A DNA stretch of 64,000 nucleotides from Chinchilla lanigera (Eukaryota > Chordata > Mammalia > Rodentia > Chinchillidae), in contig NW_004955477.1 of assembly GCF_000276665.1 (NCBI RefSeq), positions 1,820,203 through 1,884,202 of the forward strand, in the 5' to 3' direction. Both the position numbers and the translations under genes were made by a program. The notes under the pieces are model-generated. The model was given only the letters and a program-made list of their open reading frames with translations. It did no database searches and was not told the origin of the DNA. Below are positions 56,408 through 64,000 of the stretch, in pieces. How positions within the stretch are numbered: the stretch's first letter is position 1; every line of letters starts with the position of its first letter.

Positions 56408-58424
56408 AGGGAATAAGTTTTAGACATCTGATATACTGAAAACTAGCTGAATCCTTGGGAACAACTTAGTTATAGGGACAGACAAACACCAGATGTGGTG
56501 CCTAAAACCATCTTTTCAGCCTTATTCCCTTGACTAAACTACCAAAATTCTCAGCTCTAGTCAAGCTAGTCTACTGATTCTCCTGTCTGAGCACACCATT
56601 TTTGACATGCAATCTAACCAGAGAGTGACCACCTTGTGTTTTTTAACCAGAACTATTCTGGTTTTTGAGCTGGAAACCCCCTTGATCCAGGCAGATTGGG
56701 ATGGGTGGTCACCTATCTAATGAAAAAAACTCTAGGAAGCACATCCCCATTTATATGACAGCTTAACAGCTTCAGGTAACTTTACTTCTTAAGACTCACA
56801 GCTGTGAGATCACAGACATGTAGATGTTTTCCGGTTAAAAATAATAATCACTACTTATCCTTTTGTTTGGTGCCTTAATGGCCATGGTAAATAAGAGAGC
56901 AAACTCATGACATCATCTCTGGCTAGATATGATCTGCATCTGGCCAATGATCAGGGACTGATAAAAATGTGGCTTTAATCTTGAAGCAAAAGGCCTTCAC
57001 TAACTTCAATCCATTATCCAAGGAATACACGCTTGTGGCCAGTGAGGCACCAGATGCCGGCCATATAAAGGTGAAAGATGCACATCTCAACTACTAGGGG
57101 CTCCCTCAAGGTTATGAAAAAGAAAACACACCCACAGACTCTTGTACTCAAGTGGACGAAAGCTCTGCTCCTCCTCCCCTTCTAGTTCAGGAAGGATATA
57201 CGAGAGGGAAGAGAGGAGAGACCAGAGAGAAAACTTTAGGCACCTGCTCTGTGGCTTTGAACAGCTCCAACAGGAATCAACCACAGACTTGACAACACAC
57301 AATTTGACTTTCCCATGACACAGCTATGAGCTACGTCAGAGCCCAGAACAAAGCGAACAGTGTCAGGAAGGGGGACAGGCCAGGAACAGGAGATGTTAGA
57401 AAGTTGACCTGGCAGGAATGCCCACCTCCTCATTTCAGTGCTGGAGCCAATACCAGCTACAGCTTGGCATTTCCTGCTACTGGCCATTCAGGTTCACATG
57501 TTCAGGTTGGTTTTTTCACTGTTGACCCAATCAAAGGAAGCCATATATTTTGGTAAAAATGAAAAAGAATTTATTCAGAGCTGGCTTTGAGGAGATGAAG
57601 GACCCATTAGCTTCAAAATACCACCTCACCGTGTGCAGGTGGGTAAGGGTGTTTTATAGTAAGGAAAGGAGGCTGTGGAGAGATAACGCAGGTCTCTACA
57701 CTTGTTTTATCGCTTCTAGTCATCTTCTGCTCATTTTCCCCTTTCTTGTGGAAAGTAAAGTGGGTTCCAGGTTCATGGGGCCAGTACTGAATGTTCTGTC
57801 ACTGCTTTGAGGCTGAGGAGAGGAGGGAGTATTGGCTATGTGCTCAGTAGGATAAAATTTGGAGGACTTACTTATCTCTAAAAATAAAAAAAACTCTAAT
57901 TTTTAAAGTTCCATTGTTACTGACGGTTACATTCTGAGTCCCAAACCAAGCACCAGCTCACTGCACAGGACGAGTCTTAAAAGAACAGATCAAAGCCCAT
58001 TGCTGCAAACTCACAGGGAAGGTCGAATTTGTTGGACTGCTGTGTTTTCCTGTTTGTGGCTTTCTCGCAATGAGCTGGGTTGATGTGACTGGGCACCCAG
58101 CTAGGAGGGAAGCATATTTCTCTGCTGCCAAACAGAGTCACCTCACATCAAGAATTACTGGACTAGGGTCTTCCCTGATAGGCTATAGCTGAAAGGCAAA
58201 TCCAGAGATACACAGTGGAAGGGAGGAGACCAGGGAATAATAGAGGAGGGTATAGCCTGATTATCAATGGGTTCAGAGTGTTTTAGGTGGTGATGGCAAA
58301 GTTTTGAAACAAGAGAGAGTTTGCGCTTATACAACATTGTGAATCACCCCACACTTTTTTGCTGTTTATTTTTTCTTAACATGTATTAGTTGTACATATT
58401 AGCAAGTTTTGATGTATTATTTCC

Positions 58425-58545
58425 CTTCTTTTGAGAAAGGGTCCCACTATGTTGTACAGGCTAGTCTCAAACTCCTGGGCTCAAGGAGCTCTCACCTCAG
58501 ACTCCTGAGCAGCAGAACCTCAGGCCATGCCACTATGTGCAGCTC
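58425..58545 (-). mobile_element. Diverged B1/7SL-type SINE
   Basis: 'ttgagaaagggtcccactat', 'acaggctagtctcaaactcc' and 'tgggctcaaggagctctcac' match the reverse complement of 7SL-derived SINEs. Confidence 0.65.
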
Positions 58546-59734
58546 AGTCCGCTATATATGAACACACACACAGCACGCAGGGTTCTAACCCACCCTCCCT
58601 TTAGCTACCCTGCCCCCACCTCATACCCTTCCCAATTTCTATTTATCACTTCCTACGTTCACATTGAATTGCACATTTTAAAAGTTATAAATGTGGATTT
58701 CACCTCAATGTTTTTAAAGGAACTTCTGGCCTCCTCAAGCATGCTCCAAGTACTGAGGAGAATGCCAGGAGTGCACTGCTATGGAAGATCTTTACTGCCC
58801 TGTGAGAGCTTCTCCCAGGAAATTCCACACTGGCCTCTTGACCGCCATAAGCCCCACCTGCCAGGTCCAGACCCCTGAGCACAGGTGGCCTGATGAAGTG
58901 ACCACCATGTTCCTCCTGCACAGAGCTGGCCCCTAATGACAAGCAGTCCCATTTATCCAGGCCCCATCCAACTGCTCTGATGACAGAGTTGTCCCCATGG
59001 AGCAAGACCATGAGGACCCCAGGCTTTACAAACCCCCAGGCAGATCCAGGCCCAGCACTGGGTCAACAGGGAGCATCACACCATTTGCGCTTACTGTTTA
59101 TTCCTGCTCCACTTCATACAACCCTTATCACATAACCTCCCCACTGTGCAGCCTGCAGAGCTCCAGCAGACACCCCAGTCCCCCACCACCCTGCTTTGCA
59201 GACAGCCCCCAGGCTGGGTAGCTGCCTGCCAGGAAGACCAGGCAAGTGGTTTAACACCTTCCTGATACAACTGACATTGAGTAGTTGCACCAAGAAGGAA
59301 GACCTTAAGTTCATTTAAACTCAGTAAGGCAAGATGCCTTCTGCCACAGAGAGGACAGACAGCAGCCCACTGGTCTGATCCTGCTGAGCTGAGAAGGGTC
59401 CCCAGGGGAGGCAGGTGCAGCTCACCCCCTGCATGGAGAGAGCAACACCTGCTGTCTTCTGTCAGACTCTTGGGAGCCACTGAACAAGTGCTCACCAGTA
59501 GGTGATGTAGGACTGAATGAGTAACCAATGAAGAAGTGGATGAATATTCTAATCAAGCTCTTTATGAAAAGCCAATTTTAAAGATACACTTTCTCAGGCC
59601 AAGAGACCTCTAAAGGAGTCACCCAATGCTATTATCTCCTCACCGGGCACAACAGAGAATGGAGAAAAGAGTGGAGGGGTGGACAGTGGGAGCCATAGCC
59701 TCAGGATGGAGGATGGCACGAAACAGTGAGTATG

Positions 59735-60130
59735 AGCGTGCTCTAAGACTGCCATAACACAGCAGCACAAACCTGGTGACTCACCACCAAAAATGTATTC
59801 TTTCTCACAATTCTGAAGGTTAGAGGTTAAAATTCAAGATATCTACAAGATTGCTCTCTACAGGCTCTAGGGGGAGGTCCTTCCTGCCTCATCTTAGATG
59901 TCATGGGTACCTTTGGCCACCTGGGCTCATGGCTCCATCACTCCTGCCTTGGCCTCCATCTTCCCTGTATGCCTCTGTATCTCTGCTTTCTCTTCCATTG
60001 CATTTAGGGCCCACCCCAATCCCACATGACCTCATTTTAACTGATTATATCTAGACACATCCCATTTCTAAGTAAGGTTCCATCTGAGGTTTTAGGTGGA
60101 CAGAGATTCTGGGGGACACCGTCCAGCCCA
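59735..60130 (-). mobile_element. MLT-type MaLR LTR
   Basis: 'agactgccataacacagcag', 'ttctttctcacaattctgaa', 'gggcccaccccaatcccaca' and 'gacctcattttaactgatta' follow the reverse complement of the LTR type seen at 44160-44490. Confidence 0.65.
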
Positions 60131-61329
60131 GTGAAGTTAGGCATGCTAAGCCCTACACTATAGACCACTGGGAAAGGGTGACGACCACCATCTTTCTGAG
60201 TTGAGCTGCTTCTGCACAGGAAGAGGTGGACTCATTGATATGGTAGTCAAACCCAGGCCTATAGTTTGATATGACAAAGGAAGGGAATCTTTGGTTCCCC
60301 AAGAGACCCGCCCTCTCAATTTCATATACCAGTGTCCCCTCTATGAAGGAAGACTGAGATGGAGACCTTAGCATTTTCATTGCTGGAAAAATAGAGGTTA
60401 ACGATATCCATGGGACATGTCCACATGGACAGAACAGAAAACAAAGTCAGAAAAAGTTTAATGAGGATGAGAAGTGAAACTCACCTACCATCCATAGGGT
60501 CTCGTGACCTTAGGAATGGATCAGCTATAGGACAAAATGGCCAAACCAAGGGCAGTAAAAGAGGGAAGAAGGAGAAAGTAGAGAAAATAAAATTGCCTGA
60601 GGATGTACCCTGTTCTAGTCCTCTGCAAAACAGATCTCACCCAGTGTTCACAGCATCTATGCTTTAGGAATAAAAGAGCTACCAAAATTAAAAATATAAA
60701 TGACAGCAGCTCACTCTGCATTCCAGGGGACCAGCAGGATTCTTCTCATGAAACTCATGGCTTTGCAGAGCAAGGTGCCAACTAGCTGGGGTGTGAGAAG
60801 GAGAAAGAAATTGATGGTCTCTATTTTAGAAGCCAGACAGCACAACCACTACTCACCTATTATCTCCAACCCAGAAACGCAAGAGACAGGAAGTAGGAGG
60901 AAGACAGGGACAGAGACAGGAAACGTCAGAAACGAAAGAAAGAAACACGGGGAAAACAGTGTCAGTAACATGGTGCAGGCCAGTCTGGGGAGGAAGGTAC
61001 AAGCAACAGGGTCCCTCTGTGGGGATGGAGAGGGACCTCATGTAGATAGATGCTGACGAGTGGGTCTGCACATCTGTTGTGTGTCAAAGCTCCTTAGTCA
61101 TCCCCAGACTTGCTTCATAGTCTTCATGTCCATCAGCTTAAATGGAGACTGTTGAACTGCTAAGAATGATCTAAGGAGACCATGAACAGAGCTGAGAGAA
61201 AGAATGTGATGCAAGAGATATAGGGCAGCCACCCCAGGAAGCCACAGAAATACTAGGGAGGGAGAGAGATTAGATTTTCTGTAGGGACTGTGATCAGGGC
61301 CTGAGTTACTTTGTTTGGTCATTCTAAGA

Positions 61330-61500
61330 AAGTCTAGAAGTTTAAGGACTTAGTGAAAATTCTATAGGGAAGATATTACTTCCTTCTTATAGATAAGGAA
61401 AGCAAAGTGAAGACTATTTCCACAAGTTCCTTGAGACCACAAATACTAAGGATTAGACATGACATTTGAACCCAGGCCTGATCTAAGCCAAAGTTCATGC
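61330..61500 (-). mobile_element. MIR SINE, old
   Basis: 'cttcttatagataaggaaag' and 'gacatttgaacccaggcctg' match the reverse-complement MIR pattern. Confidence 0.5.
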
Positions 61501-62538
61501 TCTTTCTTTCCACCAGGGTTCTCCTGAGAGGGACAGTTCACCTCTTTTTTTAAGGGCAGGGCAACCAGTAAGGATGAAGGGGGCTGCACCAATGAGCTCT
61601 CTGTGCTCATTCTAAAGGGCTGAGAACATCAGTTTCAGCAAAGGAGGCCCAAAAGAAGGGGAGACAATGGATACCTTCATACCCCATCTAATTCCCGACT
61701 TCTCAGGTGTCCAGGGCTGGATCCAAATTAATCATCAGACCTTAGTACAAGAAGACCTTCAGACAAAAACCTAACTCTGTAAAGAAAAAGAGGAAGCAGC
61801 AAAACAGATTCATTTAAAGAGTCTCTGCAGCCATAATGACCCAACAGAGCAATAGGTCATTCTCCACCCCATTTGTACATATTAATGGGTGAGAGAGCTG
61901 GCTGAAGCATTATTAGAGTTCAGCAAGACAAGTATTACCATTAAAATAATTTTACAATAACTCATGAACTACTACAAATGGGTTGGGAGAGTATCCCTAG
62001 TGGGAGGAAAGAGAAACATTTCAACTGATCCCGGCTGGCCTGGAGCAATGACTCAGACAATGACCTTTGGCAGCTCCTTTGTGCTCAAAGGACACTAAGC
62101 TCCATTCCTAGACTGCCACAGGGCTCATCACTAGATTCTAAGTCAAATCCAAGAGCCTTGAACACCTCAGTGCTGTGCAGAAAGACAAGTAGTCAGGCTT
62201 GGTGGCCAAGAAGTTGGAGAAGTAACAACTTCCTTCAAAGAGGTCAAAGTCACACATTCATAATGGAATCCACTGGGCACCAGTGGAGGCTTTAGTATCC
62301 ATTCCCAGTCCCGGGGATCATTTCCCAGAATTATGAGCATAAGTCCATCACCCTAGAGGGAAGTCATGTGCAAAGCTTACCAGGTTCTTGTAAGAACCAG
62401 GCAGTGTACATAGTAGGTATTTGTTTTTTTACAAAAGCAAATTACTTAAAACTTCCGAGGCCATAACCCTGACATCAGCTTCTATCTTATCCATCCTCAG
62501 ATGCTCTGTCCAGGATCTAAGTCTAAATCATTAGTCTA

Positions 62539-62648
62539 GGGGCTGGGGATTTAGCTCAGTGGCAAAGCACCTGCCTGGCAAGCACAAGGTCATGAGTTCA
62601 GTTCCTGGTACCGGAGAAAAACAAAAAAACAAAACAACAACAACAAAA
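62539..62648 (+). mobile_element. ID SINE with exact 14-bp target-site duplication
   Basis: It opens 'ggggctggggatttagctca', keeps the A and B box regions and ends in a long A/AAC tail. Perfect flanking copies of 'aaatcattagtcta' (62525-62538, 62649-62662) indicate a recent insertion. Confidence 0.95.
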
Positions 62649-62699
62649 AAATCATTAGTCTAAACTGGACATGTCCATCCAACATGAAGAAGAGAGTTT

Positions 62700-62965
62700 T
62701 CTTTTAGTTTTTAAAATCAATACCAATAAAGTTATTCTAATTTTTTACTTTTAGCTGTGATAAAATACACATAACATTTGCCATCAGAACTATTTTTCCA
62801 TGCACAACTCTGTAGCATTAAGCATATCCAAGCTGTGCAGCCACAACCACCATCCATCTCGAGACTTTCACATCCCACAAATTTGAAATTCTTCATACTC
62901 ATTAAACCAAAACTCTGCTTGTATTTACTTCTGAGCTTTAAAAGTCCTATTGCTAGACCATGGTA
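62700..62965 (-). mobile_element. Ancient LINE-1 3' UTR fragment
   Basis: 'gtgataaaatacacataaca', 'cagccacaaccaccatccat' and 'caaatttgaaattcttcata' match the reverse complement of old L1 3' ends. Confidence 0.6.
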
Positions 62966-63939
62966 TATGGTAATACACTTTTCAGCTCAAAGATTTCTGG
63001 AAATATTCTTCACAAAGTCTTAAAAAGCACCAGTACCCCCTGAGTTTGTCCCCACCAGAGAGTTCACAGCATGGTGGGAAGAATTGGAAGAGACAGAACA
63101 AAGTGATGCAGAAACAAAGGTCAATGAATTTTTCATAACAAAAAGCTCCAGGAAGAGCAAGTTCCCAGCTGGCTGCATTTAAACCTCAAGTTCACCTTGG
63201 GTTTGCAGAGCTAAATTGCTTGGGCCATTTCTGGCTTCGGCCTCATTACTTTAATGAAGGAATCTCACTGGCATCAAGTGATAAACCCAGCTCATTTTGG
63301 GCCTGACTTCCACCCTTGCCCTCAGACCTCACCACCACCAGGCAGCATGTATGAACAGCCAGCACACTCTCGAGAGACTGCTGAGTAAATCCCAGCAGAA
63401 AAATGGCCCTAAATATTTGGCAGGGGAGTAGGGACAAAATTACTCTGAGTCCAGACTTGACAGCTACCCACGTTTCACAATGCAACTGTCTTTGTGAGGG
63501 TTTCAATAGCCCCCAGGACCTATCTTCAAACACACACCAAGAATAACTTCACAGGGAAATATTTATTTCATGAGACTCGTGCAGACTGCCCTCTGCCCTT
63601 TACCAACAACAGATGAATTCCTGCCTGCAGAGAGAAACCATCACCCTGCTCTTTAAAGCAAGGAGACTATGGCTGAGCTGAGCAAGACTCCTTGATTTAA
63701 AGAGAACCAAGCCCATGATTCTCTCCCTGAAGATTCCTGCCGACATCTATGCCCCAAGGTCCCAGATAGAAGCCGGCTGGATCTGATACTGCAGTTTCCA
63801 CAGAACCAGCCACAGAAGGGGGTTCAAATCTCAAATCAGGCAGTGCTACAACATTCTCTCCTGTCAGCCTTGAAAAGGTGCACATCATTTGTACCAGTAA
63901 TCCTACTTTCTATAATCCAATTTCAGGAGAAAAGAGTGT

Positions 63940-63941
<2 letters not shown>

Positions 63942-63972
<31 letters not shown>
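63942..63972 (+). repeat. (CA)n microsatellite
   Basis: About 15 uninterrupted AC dinucleotides. Confidence 0.98.
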
Positions 63973-63974
<2 letters not shown>

Positions 63975-64000
63975 GACGGAAACGAGGATGCGCACTGTGG

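Noticed and set aside
58700..59528. Overlapping 100-145 codon minus-strand frames
   Set aside because: No conserved motif, no splice signals in phase with CPXM2, and composition like the surrounding intron.

Overview
This is mammalian nuclear DNA, almost certainly from a rodent. It has long introns with GT-AG borders, LINE-1, L2, MIR, MaLR-type LTRs, hAT and mariner fossils, and rodent SINEs: tRNA-derived ID elements, B1 monomers, and B1+ID composites of the B4 or B1-dID type. The abundance of ID and B1+ID composites would fit a squirrel- or beaver-like rodent better than mouse or rat, but that is inference. A run of exactly 100 N (10718-10817) marks an assembly gap.

The only protein gene I can support is CPXM2 (carboxypeptidase X, M14 family member 2), on the minus strand. 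Its last eight coding exons lie between 52978 and 21544 with every splice phase consistent. They encode about 459 residues: the whole M14 carboxypeptidase-like domain, the C-terminal transthyretin-like domain and a basic tail. The signal peptide, discoidin domain and 5' exons lie beyond the right edge; the window ends inside an intron. Three positions essential in active M14B enzymes are substituted (third zinc ligand His to Gln, substrate-binding Arg to Asn, catalytic Glu to Tyr), as is known for this non-enzymatic branch.

Layout: 1-20.4 kb is intergenic sequence downstream of CPXM2. It is rich in L1 debris and holds a rearranged L1 (5.4-7.9 kb), a second L1 with ORF2 remnants (16.3-18.4 kb) and an unusual ungapped 188-bp inverted repeat around 12.2-13.5 kb. 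From 20.4 to 21.5 kb is the probable CPXM2 3' UTR. From 21.5 to 53.0 kb the eight exons are separated by 1.2-7.6 kb introns full of old repeats, a (CA)n tract (transcript sense) just after one donor, and a 300-bp polypyrimidine tract. From 53.0 to 64.0 kb is one incomplete intron.

I found no new gene system, operon, CRISPR array or RNA gene. The observations most worth a second look are the inverted repeat, the nested transposon structures with exact target-site duplications, the (CA)n next to a splice donor, and the head-to-head L1 pieces.
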